Shown piece after piece: positions 47,914 to 56,783 of a DNA stretch of 57,071 nt. Made by a program: the position numbers and the translations under genes. A model generated the notes under the pieces. The model ran no database searches. It was not told the origin of the DNA and worked only from the letters and a program-made list of their open reading frames with translations. The stretch spans positions 1 through 57,071 of the forward strand of contig WHTF01000013.1 of assembly GCA_009379725.1 (NCBI GenBank). The letters run 5' to 3'. How positions within the stretch are numbered: the stretch's first letter is position 1; every line of letters begins with the position of its first letter. This stretch comes from Deltaproteobacteria bacterium. Its GTDB lineage: Bacteria > Desulfobacterota > Binatia > UBA9968.

Positions 47914-48116
47914 AAACCGTCTCCGGAAAAGATTTCGCTCGGTTACTCGAAAAGCACGGCTGGGAGCTGAAGAGAGTGACCGGCAGTCATCATGTTTACG
48001 CTAAATTCGAAAATCCCGCACGCATCTCGGTGCCCGTTCACGGCAATGCGTCCCTGAAGATCGCTCTACTTAAACACCTCCTCAAACTATCGGGAATTTC
48101 CGAAAACGAACTGTGA
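47910..48116 (+). CDS. hicA: HicA-family mRNA interferase toxin
   Basis: 68 residues with the HicA double-stranded-RNA-binding-like fold: VSGKDFARLLEKHGWELKRVTGSHHVYAK, including the conserved His in GSHH, then ISVPVHGN and ALLKHLLK. It is a translation-independent mRNA cleaving toxin in characterised systems. The start is TTG at 47910, overlapping the hicB stop (TTGA), so toxin synthesis is coupled to antitoxin translation. Confidence 0.88.
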   Translation: MKTVSGKDFARLLEKHGWELKRVTGSHHVYAKFENPARISVPVHGNASLKIALLKHLLKLSGISENEL

Positions 48117-48377
48117 GGCTGACCATCGGGTAATTATACTCGGCGGCGGGGCTAATAGACGCCAATAAGAACTTAGTGCGGGTCGGCCCTGTGGCCGCAT
48201 AGTACTTTCAAGTCCAAATAGACTAGCGATTCTCGTCTGGCGATTCACAGACGCACGCATTGGCAGGGTAAATTGGGGAAAATTGGAAAATTTGTGTCAG
48301 AGAGCTTTTTCGGACGACTCTCACCTCCCCGCTTATAAGCTCCGCTCGAAAATGTACTCTGATTCCGTTGCTCTAGA

Positions 48378-49406
48378 TCATTTAAGAATCTCTGACATTT
48401 TCGCGACCGTGGCGGAATTAAGTTTAAACAGGCTGGAAACTATCTTTTCGACATCTTCGCCGCTGACCGGATCGACATCCAGTTTAGATTTAACCGCCTC
48501 AGCTAAAAAATCTTTGTCCTTCATGGTTTCTCTAAAGGCCCTACGCAGTATTTGAACGCGATCCTTGGGTGTGCCCGGCGGCAACGCGTAGGGACGGGTA
48601 ATCGCTGCGGTGTCATGGATGCCTGCCTGAATGAGCTTTCGCGCTTCCTCTGTCTTTGCAAGTTCGATGGCCACTGGAACCTTTGGGAGGTCCTGGAGTG
48701 CTTTGGGCACCGCCTGCAGCACGATATTCACGTTGCCGGCATCCAGGCCTTGGCGCCACATCACTTTGATTGACTCCCAAGCCCAGCAACCACCGTCGAT
48801 TTCACCGCTCTCTGCGGCCAACTTAATCGGCGCAGTGCCCTTGTAACCCGTCACCAGCTGGATCGGAAGTCCTAGGGCTGCCTTGATTAGTTTGGCACTG
48901 TCGTCATTGGTGGTACCCGGCGCGCTGCCCCCGAGTTTGACGGGGACCTTCGCCGCCATCCATGCATCAACGCTGGTGATCCCACTTGCCTTTGTCAGCG
49001 CGCACACGACATTATCTTTGACGGGGACGCCGATCCATTGAAATTTTCGCGCATCGAATTCGATTCCCTGGCCACCGAAGAGCTGTTGGGATATTAAGTT
49101 GCCAATGAAATTGCCGATGGTGAGGCCGTCGGGTTTGGCGGCTTTGTAAACCGAGTTGGCGGCGACGAGACTGCCCGCCCCCGTGACGTTATCGACAACG
49201 ATCGCCGGTTTGCCGGGTATGTATTTGCCGATGTGCCGGCCGATCATCCGGGAATAGGTGTCGAAGCCGCCTCCAGCCGAAAAGCCCACCACGATCCGGA
49301 TGGTTTTGCCGGCATAGAAATCCTGGGCGGAGGAAACATGCGGAAAAATCCACATTGAGGCCAGAACAACTCCGATCAGGATTACGTCCAGTGTTAGTTT
49401 CCTCAT
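48378..49406 (-). CDS. TTT-family (Bug) periplasmic substrate-binding protein
   Basis: 342 residues. A signal peptide (ILIGVVLASMWIFPHVSSAQ) precedes the Bug fold: DFYAGKTIRIVVGFSAGGGFDTYSRMI, then GAGSLVAANSVY and the C-terminal PGTPKDRVQILRRAF element. Such proteins bind carboxylates for tripartite tricarboxylate transporters. No tctA or tctB is nearby, so it is an orphan binding protein. I chose the ATG at 49406, with GGGAGG 6 bases upstream; the in-frame ATG at 49433 lies above the ribosome site. Confidence 0.9.
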   Translation of the reverse strand: MRKLTLDVILIGVVLASMWIFPHVSSAQDFYAGKTIRIVVGFSAGGGFDTYSRMIGRHIGKYIPGKPAIVVDNVTGAGSLVAANSVYKAAKPDGLTIGNFIGNLISQQLFGGQGIEFDARKFQWIGVPVKDNVVCALTKASGITSVDAWMAAKVPVKLGGSAPGTTNDDSAKLIKAALGLPIQLVTGYKGTAPIKLAAESGEIDGGCWAWESIKVMWRQGLDAGNVNIVLQAVPKALQDLPKVPVAIELAKTEEARKLIQAGIHDTAAITRPYALPPGTPKDRVQILRRAFRETMKDKDFLAEAVKSKLDVDPVSGEDVEKIVSSLFKLNSATVAKMSEILK

Positions 49407-49688
49407 AGGTGGCCTCCCGATAATGTTAGACATCCAGCCCTGCTCGCGCCAGTATGTGTAGTTTCCGTTTTCAGTCCTCGAAAAGGCGAACTGTGCGATA
49501 TATCGCCCACCGCATAGAAGCTGTCAAGTGTAATTCGATCGCCTGCTCCCTTGTCAGAGACGCGAGAATTGTTCTACCCTACAGCAGATTTTTTAGATGG
49601 GTTGTGGAGTTTTGATAGACCTCTGCCCGCAAAATGTAAACGATGAGAGTCTTCACCCTCGATAGCAACTGCCACACCTGGAGGGAAA

Positions 49689-51560
49689 ATGATCTCCGCC
49701 GAGCGAATCACCCAGGCCTTCGACACCGCAACGCGGCAACTTCGCGCATCCGATGAGTACCAAGAGCTCGTCTCGGGACGCGCCGGCACCGAGGCTGCCC
49801 GTGAGTTTTTGCGCAATGTTTTTCGCACGCACTTTCTTTCCTCGCATATCGTTGCGCTATGCTTCGCATCTCTGCCGTCTAGCGCCGCGGAGTTGCTCAG
49901 AGACAATCTCATGGAGGAAATGGGCCGCTCCGAAGACGAAAAGCCCCATTCGGCGCTGCTTCTGGAGTTAGCATACGGAGTGGGTTTTACTCCAAGCGAA
50001 ATTGACGGGCTGATTGCCGATGCGCGGCAACGGGTCGCGCTCTTCTGCGCCACCCGCATGCCGGTGGCCACTCTGCGCGAGCTTTGCCTTGCAGTGTTGC
50101 TCGAAACCATGAGCTTTGAGTTCATGCTGTCTCGCTGCTCGAGCGAGATCGCCGCCGCCTTGACGGATCGCTATGGCTTCGGCAAACGGGCGTTGCACTG
50201 GTTTGCGCTTCATTCGGAAGTCGACGTCCGGCACGCCGAAGAAGGCGTGACGGTCATCCGGGACTATCTGAGCTTTCATCGGATATCCGATGCTCTTTTC
50301 GAACAGACGGCGAATTTTACCCTGGGCGATCAGCTTTTCGTGCGCCACTATTTTCCAACAAACTCAAAACAGCGCACCCGAACCCAATCAGCGCCGGCGA
50401 AAGCCCGGCGAATCGAGTCCGTGACCGTTTACCAACTGCGCATTCCGTTCCACCAGGCGTTTCGCCATGCGCTGCAGCACCGCGAAGCGAGCGATGCAGT
50501 GATCGTTAAAGTCACCGATAGCGACGGCCGCAGCGGTTTTGGCGAGAGCCTGCCGCGCTCCTATGTCACCGGCGAGACCATCGAATCCATGATCGCGCGC
50601 ATTCGCGAGCACCTGGCACCGCAGATTTTCTCGCAGTCGTTCGCGCCTGGCTGGGAAACCTTCGAATATCTTCAAGCCGCCATGCTCGAGTGGGCGAAAC
50701 CCGACGGGAAAACAAGCAACCTCCTCGCCTGGAACGCCGCTTTCTGCGCCATCGAATTGGCATTGCTCGACTGGAGCCTGCGCGCCGATTATTGCGCGCT
50801 GGCAGACTTACTGCCGCCCGCACGTTATGAGGTTGTATACAGCGGTGTCATCTCGGCGGATGCGCCCAATGACGCCGCTGCTCTCGCCAAGAGAATGGCT
50901 CGGTTTGGCATACGCCAGATCAAGGTGAAAGTCGGCACACCTGATGACGCGGCACGGCTCGAAGCTGTGCGTAAAGCCGTCGGCAATGGGATCGAACTGC
51001 GCGCCGACGCGAATGGCACATGGCAAGCCGGCGAGGCGATCGAACAGCTACAACAGTTGGCGCGATTCAAGTTGCAGGCGATCGAGCAGCCGGTGGGCGC
51101 CGCCGATCTGGGGGGAATGAAACGGGTACGTGACGAGAGTGGCATTCCGGTCATGGCCGACGAGTCGCTCGTAACTTTGGATCAGGCGCGCCGCCTGATC
51201 GAGATCGGAGCGTGCGATTATTTCAACGTTAGACTCTCCAAGAACGGCGGCATCGCCGGCAGCCTGGCGATCGCCAAACTGGCGCAAGAAGCCGGAATCA
51301 AAATGCAGGTCGGCGCCCAGGTCGGCGAAACCGGCATTTTGTCCGCCGCGGCGCGAACCTTCGCGGCGCACTTGCCGGCGCTGGCCTTTGCCGAAGGCTC
51401 CTTCGGCACATGGCTGCTCGCCGAGGATGTCACGTTTGAAAACGTCGCCTTCGGCTTGGGCGGGCGCGCGCCGCTTCTGAAAACCCGCGGTCTCAGCGTC
51501 ACAGTGAAGGAAGACGTCTTGGAACGCCTCGCCACCGCTAAAATCGATCTGCGCCGGTAG
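49689..51560 (+). CDS. Haem-oxygenase-like di-iron domain fused to an enolase-superfamily (MLE/dipeptide-epimerase-like) domain
   Basis: 623 residues. Residues ~1-220 have the helical haem-oxygenase-like di-iron oxidase (HDO) pattern: EE at 76-77 with His87, Glu139 and H175-x3-D179-x2-H182, the ligand spacing of CADD-type enzymes. After a linker, ~243-623 is an enolase-superfamily barrel of the muconate-lactonising subgroup with catalytic Lys414 (KVKVG), metal ligands Asp440, Glu466 and Asp491, and Lys518 (RLSKNGG). Both active sites look complete. Dipeptide epimerases, N-succinylamino-acid racemases and o-succinylbenzoate synthases share this second layout. GGAGG precedes the ATG. A GH3 gene starts 6 bases after the stop. 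I know of no characterised protein with this fusion. Confidence 0.85.
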   Translation: MISAERITQAFDTATRQLRASDEYQELVSGRAGTEAAREFLRNVFRTHFLSSHIVALCFASLPSSAAELLRDNLMEEMGRSEDEKPHSALLLELAYGVGFTPSEIDGLIADARQRVALFCATRMPVATLRELCLAVLLETMSFEFMLSRCSSEIAAALTDRYGFGKRALHWFALHSEVDVRHAEEGVTVIRDYLSFHRISDALFEQTANFTLGDQLFVRHYFPTNSKQRTRTQSAPAKARRIESVTVYQLRIPFHQAFRHALQHREASDAVIVKVTDSDGRSGFGESLPRSYVTGETIESMIARIREHLAPQIFSQSFAPGWETFEYLQAAMLEWAKPDGKTSNLLAWNAAFCAIELALLDWSLRADYCALADLLPPARYEVVYSGVISADAPNDAAALAKRMARFGIRQIKVKVGTPDDAARLEAVRKAVGNGIELRADANGTWQAGEAIEQLQQLARFKLQAIEQPVGAADLGGMKRVRDESGIPVMADESLVTLDQARRLIEIGACDYFNVRLSKNGGIAGSLAIAKLAQEAGIKMQVGAQVGETGILSAAARTFAAHLPALAFAEGSFGTWLLAEDVTFENVAFGLGGRAPLLKTRGLSVTVKEDVLERLATAKIDLRR

Positions 51561-51566
51561 CCATCG

Positions 51567-53240
51567 ATGCGACTGCTCGTCAAAGCCGCGGCGTTCGTAA
51601 CGCGCCGCCAGTGGACACGCTGGCACAAGCTCACATCCAAGCCCCAGGAAATACAGGACCGGCTGCTTCTCAATATCATTGTGCGCAATCGCGCCACGCG
51701 CTTCGGCCGCGATCATGCCTTCGAATCGATCCGCTCCTTAAGCGACTATCGTAATCACGTGACGATCGCCGACTACGAGCGCCTGCGCCCCTATGTCGAG
51801 CTTGTTAAACATGGCGAGCCTCACGCGTTGACGGCGGAGCCGGTTGACATGTTCACCATGACCAGCGGCAGCACGGGCGAGCCCAAGTTGATCCCGGTAA
51901 CCGCAACCACGCGAGAGAATTATCAGCAACTGACCCGGCTGTGGTATTACCGAGCGCTCGTGGACCATCCCGATCTCTTCAACGGCAAGCTGCTTGGCGT
52001 CGTCAGTCCGGCCATGGAGGGACGAACACCCGGCGGCATTCCGTTCGGCGCCGCTTCGGGTTTGATTTACCAAAGCAGCCCGCGTTGGATACAGAATGCT
52101 TACGCCGTACCCTATGAGGTGTCCCAGGTTAAAGACTTCGAAGCCAGATACTATCTCATCATGCGCCTGGCGCTCGAACACGATATCTCGTTTTTCGGCA
52201 CGCCCAATCCGAGCACGATTCTCAAGCTCGTGGAAAGCGTCAACCGAAATAAGCACGAGATCATCAAAGACATTTACGACGGCACCATTACGTCGCGTTG
52301 CAACTTGCCGGCCGAATTGCGCGCAGCGCTCGCGCGCCGGCTCGGAAAGAACCTCCCGCGCGCGCGACGACTGGAATCTTTGATCAAGCATGACGGAACG
52401 CTCCGACCCAAAGAATATTGGCCGCGACTGCAACTCATCGGTTGTTGGAAGGGCGGCACCGTCGGTGTTCGACTGAAAGAATTCGCCAGATGGTTCGGCA
52501 AAACGACGCCGGTGCGCGATTTGGGTTACATGGCCAGCGAGGCGCAGATGACCTTGCCGGTTTTCGACTCCGGATCGGCGGGTATTCTCGCCGTTGATAA
52601 GAACTTTTACGAATTCATCCCCGAGTCCGAAATCACTGCGGCTACGCCGACGATCTTGACATGCTCAGAGCTCGAGGACGGGAAACTTTATTATCTAATC
52701 CTTACCACAGCCGGCGGATTGTACCGCTACGATATCAACGATGTGGTTCGCGTCGCCGGCTTCTACAACCAAACGCCGCTCATTGAATTCGTCCGCAAAG
52801 GCCGCGACGTGACCAGCATCACAGGCGAGAAGTTGCACGTCAATCAGGTAATCCAGGCGATGACACAGGCGCAGAGCACCGCGGGTATCGCAGTGCAACA
52901 CTTCCGCGCCTGCGCCGATGTGGAAAAGTCTCTTTACGCTTTCTCTGTGGAACTGGAGGGCGTCATGCCGAGCCGGGAAAGCCTGTCGCAACTTCTTCAC
53001 GAACTTGACGCCGGCCTGCAAGAGCTCAATATGGAATATGCGCAAAAGCGCGAGTCGCGGCGGCTCGGGCCTCCGGTTCTGTGCGTGATGAAACCGGGTT
53101 GGTTCGAGCGCAAAGGCAATTCGACTCTCCAGCGCGACGGCCGCGACGTGCAGTTCAAAGCGCAACTTCTGAGCACCATGCCGGAAGATCCAGACGAAAT
53201 ACAGTTCGTTGTCCAGGGCGCGGGCCCGGCAAACAATTAG
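51567..53240 (+). CDS. GH3-family acyl-acid amido synthetase
   Basis: 557 residues. GH3 hallmarks: the ATP-binding TSGSTGEPKLIPVT (~99-112), YMASE (321-325), YRYDINDVVRV (386-396) and SITGEKLHVNQV (417-428). GH3 enzymes adenylate a carboxylic acid and join it to an amino acid; in plants they conjugate auxin and jasmonate. Bacterial members are scarcely studied. It is the second gene of a two-gene unit with the HDO-enolase fusion, separated by 6 bases, so it probably makes or uses an acyl-amino acid handled by that protein (inference). GC content and codon use appear similar to the neighbours. Confidence 0.9.
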   Translation: MRLLVKAAAFVTRRQWTRWHKLTSKPQEIQDRLLLNIIVRNRATRFGRDHAFESIRSLSDYRNHVTIADYERLRPYVELVKHGEPHALTAEPVDMFTMTSGSTGEPKLIPVTATTRENYQQLTRLWYYRALVDHPDLFNGKLLGVVSPAMEGRTPGGIPFGAASGLIYQSSPRWIQNAYAVPYEVSQVKDFEARYYLIMRLALEHDISFFGTPNPSTILKLVESVNRNKHEIIKDIYDGTITSRCNLPAELRAALARRLGKNLPRARRLESLIKHDGTLRPKEYWPRLQLIGCWKGGTVGVRLKEFARWFGKTTPVRDLGYMASEAQMTLPVFDSGSAGILAVDKNFYEFIPESEITAATPTILTCSELEDGKLYYLILTTAGGLYRYDINDVVRVAGFYNQTPLIEFVRKGRDVTSITGEKLHVNQVIQAMTQAQSTAGIAVQHFRACADVEKSLYAFSVELEGVMPSRESLSQLLHELDAGLQELNMEYAQKRESRRLGPPVLCVMKPGWFERKGNSTLQRDGRDVQFKAQLLSTMPEDPDEIQFVVQGAGPANN

Positions 53241-53462
53241 CGCGGATAGTCTTGTTTTCTCTTGTCTAAGCAGCATCGACTCGCAGAGGGGGAGTTCGGT
53301 TTGCCATCGAGTCTCAGACCGCGGGAACGACGAGAACAGAACAGCTGAGATTGAGTATCAGACTTTTTCTTGACAATCTTTGGAAAAGCGAACGGCGTGA
53401 ACTGTCACACCGCCGCTCAATGACAAGCGACAGATGTCAGCGTCTTCTTCGCCGAACAGGCA

Positions 53463-53897
53463 CTAACGCTGGCCGATGATGTACTGTTCAAGCTGCTGAA
53501 TCGCGAACTCTTGCTCCGAGATAATCGCTTTGACCACATCGCCGATCGAAATCACGCCGACCAGCCGGCCCGCTTCGAGCACGGGTAAATGCCGTATCCT
53601 CTTATCAGTCATTAGCTCCATGCATACTCGGATGGTTTGGTTGGGTCCGACCCAGAACACTTCCGAGCTCATGATTTCCTTGACGAGGGTGTCCTTGGAA
53701 GCCTTTCCGTGGAGGATTATTTTTCGCGCATAGTCCCGTTCGGAAAACACACCCACCAGGTTGTCGCCGTCAACAACCATCAAGGCGCCGGCGTTTTTAT
53801 CGGCCATCTCCTTCAGAGCATTATAGACGGTTGCATCGGGCGATACCGTCCAGACATCGCGCCCCTTCCTTCTTAGGACGTCGGTTACGAAGGTCAT
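53463..53897 (-). CDS. Two-CBS-domain protein
   Basis: 144 residues containing two CBS motifs: VWTVSPDATVYNALKEM...GALMVVDGDNLVGVFSERDYARK and VFWVGPNQTIRVCMELM...HLPVLEAGRLVGVISIGDVVKA. Stand-alone pairs bind adenine nucleotides and regulate partners; none is evident here. GGAGGG lies 7 bases before the ATG, and a small hairpin (CCCCT and AGGGG) sits just upstream in the leader. Confidence 0.92.
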   Translation of the reverse strand: MTFVTDVLRRKGRDVWTVSPDATVYNALKEMADKNAGALMVVDGDNLVGVFSERDYARKIILHGKASKDTLVKEIMSSEVFWVGPNQTIRVCMELMTDKRIRHLPVLEAGRLVGVISIGDVVKAIISEQEFAIQQLEQYIIGQR

Positions 53898-54621
53898 GGC
53901 ATAACCCTCCTTTCCCCTATGTTACAGGGGAGAGTTGCAGGGTCAAACCTTTGCCCGCCAGCGATTTCGCTGAAGGTAACCAACATAGCTATCAAATTAT
54001 CAACTGGGTTTTTCAGCAGAATCGGAAATAGAATCTGACCCTTTCTCTTTCTCTTGCCCGATCAGGGCTGTACTCGACGAAAAGCAGCTCCCCTACCGTG
54101 AATTTACGGAAATGCAAATTCGCGCGAATCGTGTCGTAAGGACTCATCGTGGGGATTATAAAACCTCCGAGTGAATATTTACGCATCATCTGCAAGACTC
54201 ACCGCGCACCGTGCTATTTTGCCGGGCGCTTTCCAGCGTCGGGATACAAATGACCCCAGATACGAGGAGAATTGCAGCGTTTCATTTTCGGAATTCATGC
54301 CGTTGCACTGTCTCGATAATGAATCATTCTAGTACATGCTCTTAACAGTCTCGCGCGAGTACTCTCTGCCGAAGTTGTAGATTCGCCGACGCTCCAGTAG
54401 CTCTGAAGCGAAACTGCGCGTACGCCTATGTCAAAGTTTCGGACGACTGCCGCGTGTCCTTCGCTCGACAAAGCGTCAGATGGCACAAAAACTGCTCCAA
54501 TTAATCACTAGGAGGCAGACCTCTGTGCCATCGCTTCTCTGATCTTTACGTGCGTTGCAGATCAGGAGCGGTAACGTCATGACCTGTTTGTCCAGTACTA
54601 CAACATGAAAGGAGATTACAA
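53898..54621. other. 724-base gap without a convincing gene
   Basis: Only short frames occur. A 60-codon minus frame at 54013-54195 contains LLFVEYSPDRARE and lacks a ribosome site; it may be a decayed remnant. GAATCTGACCC near 54031 resembles text often seen at the ends of degraded small transposase units, but no terminal repeats or transposase motif support that. The last ~20 bases hold the ribosome site of the small lipoprotein gene. Confidence 0.4.
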
Positions 54622-54783
54622 ATGATCATAATGAAGAAGCTGCTCCTTCCAGCGGTGATGAGTATTCTCATGCTTGGAGGACTGGTTGCCTGCGATCGGG
54701 AAGGGCCGATGGAGCGCACCGGAGAAAAAATCGATGAAACGGCGGAGAAGGCCGGCGACAAGGTGGAAAAAGCTACGGACTGA
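54622..54783 (+). CDS. 53-residue entericidin-like lipoprotein
   Basis: The ORF begins MIIMKKLLLPAVM and has a hydrophobic stretch ending in the lipobox LVAC, followed by a short charged helix (MERTGEKIDETAEKAGDKVE). Size, lipobox and the amphipathic Glu/Lys/Ala tail resemble entericidin-type small lipoproteins. It should be exported, lipidated on the Cys and anchored in a membrane; the tail may coil around itself. AAAGGAG lies 7 bases before the ATG at 54622, a good ribosome site. No antidote partner is adjacent. Confidence 0.78.
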   Translation: MIIMKKLLLPAVMSILMLGGLVACDREGPMERTGEKIDETAEKAGDKVEKATD

Positions 54784-54855
54784 TACAGCCGAAGATCATG
54801 ACCTATTCAAGCCAGGGTTCAACTGACAACAGGTGAACAGGGAGGGCGCTGTTGA

Positions 54856-55499
54856 TTAGTTAAGCAGACTTCTCGTTAGATCTTCGAAACCCGTGATCGT
54901 AGTGCGTTGAGGCTGCACCGGAGCGCCCTGCTGGCGCGAGTTGTGATGAATCTCTAACCAGCGCTTCAGACCCTCGGGCTGGGTCGCCATGTACCCCATG
55001 CTGACTTCGCGAAACTCCGCAGGCCAGCTCGAAAACCCGGGGAGTGTCGTCTTCTCACGAAGCTGGCGCATTTCTTCGTCGGTGATGGCGCCGCCGCTGG
55101 CGGCGATGACCAGACTACGCAGCCGCTCCGGATGCCAGAGTACATAGTCATAGGCCGCGAAGCCGCCACCCGCCACGGCGACGAGATGAAATCGGTCGAG
55201 TTTCAGGTGTTCCACCAGCGCGTGAAGATCTTCCCGCGACGGTGCCCGGCTGAGAGCCGGTGTCCGGATTTCGCGATGCTGCGGCCCCAGCCGCGCCGAT
55301 CAAAGGTGAAGACCCGATAGCCCGCCTCGACGAAGCCCGGAATGTTGTACTGCCAGCTGTCGGCATTGCCGGTGTTGGCGTGGAGCAGCACGACCGGCAC
55401 ACCACTACCGCCGCTATCCGTGTCCCAAAGACGCACGCCCGGTAGATCCGCGTATTCCACGAATTGGCGGTTTTGTGTTTGTGCCGTGGTCGCCATCAT
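54856..55499 (-). pseudogene. Frameshifted and truncated alpha/beta hydrolase
   Basis: Two frames belong to one protein. 55203-55499 encodes the N-terminal part (VPVVLLHANTGNADSW ... YRVFTFDRRGWGRS). 54856-55215 continues with EHLKLDRFHLVAVAGGGFAAYDYVLWHPERLRSLVIA. They differ by one frame; the shift lies between about 55240 and 55290. The elbow reads AGGGF with no Ser nucleophile, and the protein ends near residue 210 without the C-terminal Asp/His region of the fold. Either a decayed gene or a sequencing error plus an atypical relative. Confidence 0.75.
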
Positions 55500-55549
55500 A
55501 GGAAACGTTTCTCGTTGCTCAATCCTCCCGCGGCGCCGCCACCATCTTT

Positions 55550-56317
55550 CTAATTAACCTTCGTCGGCCGATAAAACTCAATCGCGTTTTTGTAGAGAAC
55601 GTTGGCCGCCTTTTCTTCTCCTAATGTCTCCAGAACCAGCGTGTAATCGTCGTCTTTATAAGGCCTTGGTGCGCGCGTGGACGGCAGGTCGGTGCCAAAC
55701 ATGAGCGCCCGCGGATTGGCCGCGTAGAGATCCGTCAGCGCGGGGCGCACATCGAAGTCGACCCGTCCAAAGCCGGTGGCCTTGACCCGCACACCCTTTT
55801 CTGCAAGTTTGAGCAGCGTCGGAAAACCCGCCTTGGAGAGACCGAGATGGTCGATGCTGACCGCCGGCAATGCAGCGAGGGTCTCATAAAGAGCGGCAAG
55901 CTCCGTGGAATCGACATACAACTCGGTATGCCAGCCGACCAGTTTATGAACGCGCCGCGCCATGCTTTCCAGGTAATGGATTTCTTCCGAACCGCCGCGC
56001 CTGATGTTGAAACGGACGGCTCGAACCCCTGCGCTGTTGAGTTCTCTCAATTCCTGATCCGAAACGGTCTGCGGCACCTGAGTAACACCGACAAAAGAAG
56101 ACCCAAGCATTTTCAAAGCATGGAACAGATAAGACTGATCGAAAGCCTGAAAGGAACCGGACACCACCGCGCCGCCGCAAATATCGACCGCTTTCAAGCG
56201 CGCTAAATAAGCCTCGCTGGTAAACGCGTCGGGCATGAATCCTTGATTGGGCACGACGGGAAAGTTTTTATCGATGATATGAAAATGGCAATCAAAATAC
56301 TTTGCGACTGAGTTCAA
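55550..56317 (-). CDS. Amidohydrolase-family (TIM-barrel) metal-dependent hydrolase
   Basis: About 255 residues matching the Amidohydro_2 family: FDCHFHIID near the start (HxH metal motif), a VRAVRFNIRRGG strand, WHTELYVDS, SIDHLG and the C-terminal MFGTDLPS (catalytic Asp). The family includes decarboxylases and lactonases for aromatic or dicarboxylic acids. Starts are uncertain: ATG at 56350 and 56332 lack ribosome sites, while TTG at 56317 has GAGGAGA 6 bases upstream and leaves the usual ~8 residues before the HxH motif, so I took it. Confidence 0.85.
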   Translation of the reverse strand: MNSVAKYFDCHFHIIDKNFPVVPNQGFMPDAFTSEAYLARLKAVDICGGAVVSGSFQAFDQSYLFHALKMLGSSFVGVTQVPQTVSDQELRELNSAGVRAVRFNIRRGGSEEIHYLESMARRVHKLVGWHTELYVDSTELAALYETLAALPAVSIDHLGLSKAGFPTLLKLAEKGVRVKATGFGRVDFDVRPALTDLYAANPRALMFGTDLPSTRAPRPYKDDDYTLVLETLGEEKAANVLYKNAIEFYRPTKVN

Positions 56318-56351
56318 CGTATCTCTCCTCATATTTCGGCTAACCGCCATG

Positions 56352-56783
56352 TTATTTTCTCGACCTCTTCTCTGCCGGGCCGAATATCAAAGCTCCGATC
56401 GCAAATCCCACAAGGAACATTAGTAAACCTAATCCGCGTTTGTCTCGGTCTATGCGCTCACTTGTTGTAAGACCCAGGTGGTTTAAAACATCGACAAAAC
56501 TTTGGCGCTGGACATTTAGAGACACCTGTTCTCTTAGCTTTTCCGCCGGTGCAATAATAGTCCCTGTGTGAACGCGATTAAAAAAATCTGCCACTTCAAA
56601 TAATGGAAGATCGCTAATGGACACATCGACGATCGTGGACAACTCGATCCTTAAATCGTTGACAGGTGTTTCACCGAAGCAAAAACACGCGCAACTGAAA
56701 GGATTGTCGCTTTCGGCAATGCAACCGCAACCTTTGCCGCCGCCACACTCGACCTCACAGTCTCCAGCTCTGCAACGTGCCAT
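56352..56783 (-). CDS. Cys-rich, STN-like, single-pass membrane protein
   Basis: 143 residues. The first 35 contain eight cysteines (4, 9, 13, 19, 21, 31, 33, 35) arranged like a metal-binding knuckle. Residues ~41-105 resemble the short secretin/TonB N-terminal (STN) fold: VSISDLPLFEVADFFNRV and VSLNVQRQSFVDVLNHLGL. A single membrane helix (~117-134) ends in a basic tail. There is no signal peptide, so topology is uncertain. I do not recognise the combination. AAAAGGAGT precedes the ATG; it directly precedes the amidohydrolase gene in the same direction. Confidence 0.7.
   Translation of the reverse strand: MARCRAGDCEVECGGGKGCGCIAESDNPFSCACFCFGETPVNDLRIELSTIVDVSISDLPLFEVADFFNRVHTGTIIAPAEKLREQVSLNVQRQSFVDVLNHLGLTTSERIDRDKRGLGLLMFLVGFAIGALIFGPAEKRSRK

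Noticed and set aside
51048-52433. Long minus frames antisense to the HDO-enolase and GH3 genes
   Set aside because: High-GC antisense shadows; the plus-strand proteins have complete catalytic motifs.
53371-53400. TTGACA near 53371 as a promoter
   Set aside because: The downstream region is GC-rich with no -10 element and the following gene is on the other strand.
54013-54195. Possible transposase remnant with LLFVEYSPDRARE
   Set aside because: No ribosome site, no terminal repeats and no His-hydrophobic-His or DDE motif; too short to support a mobile element.
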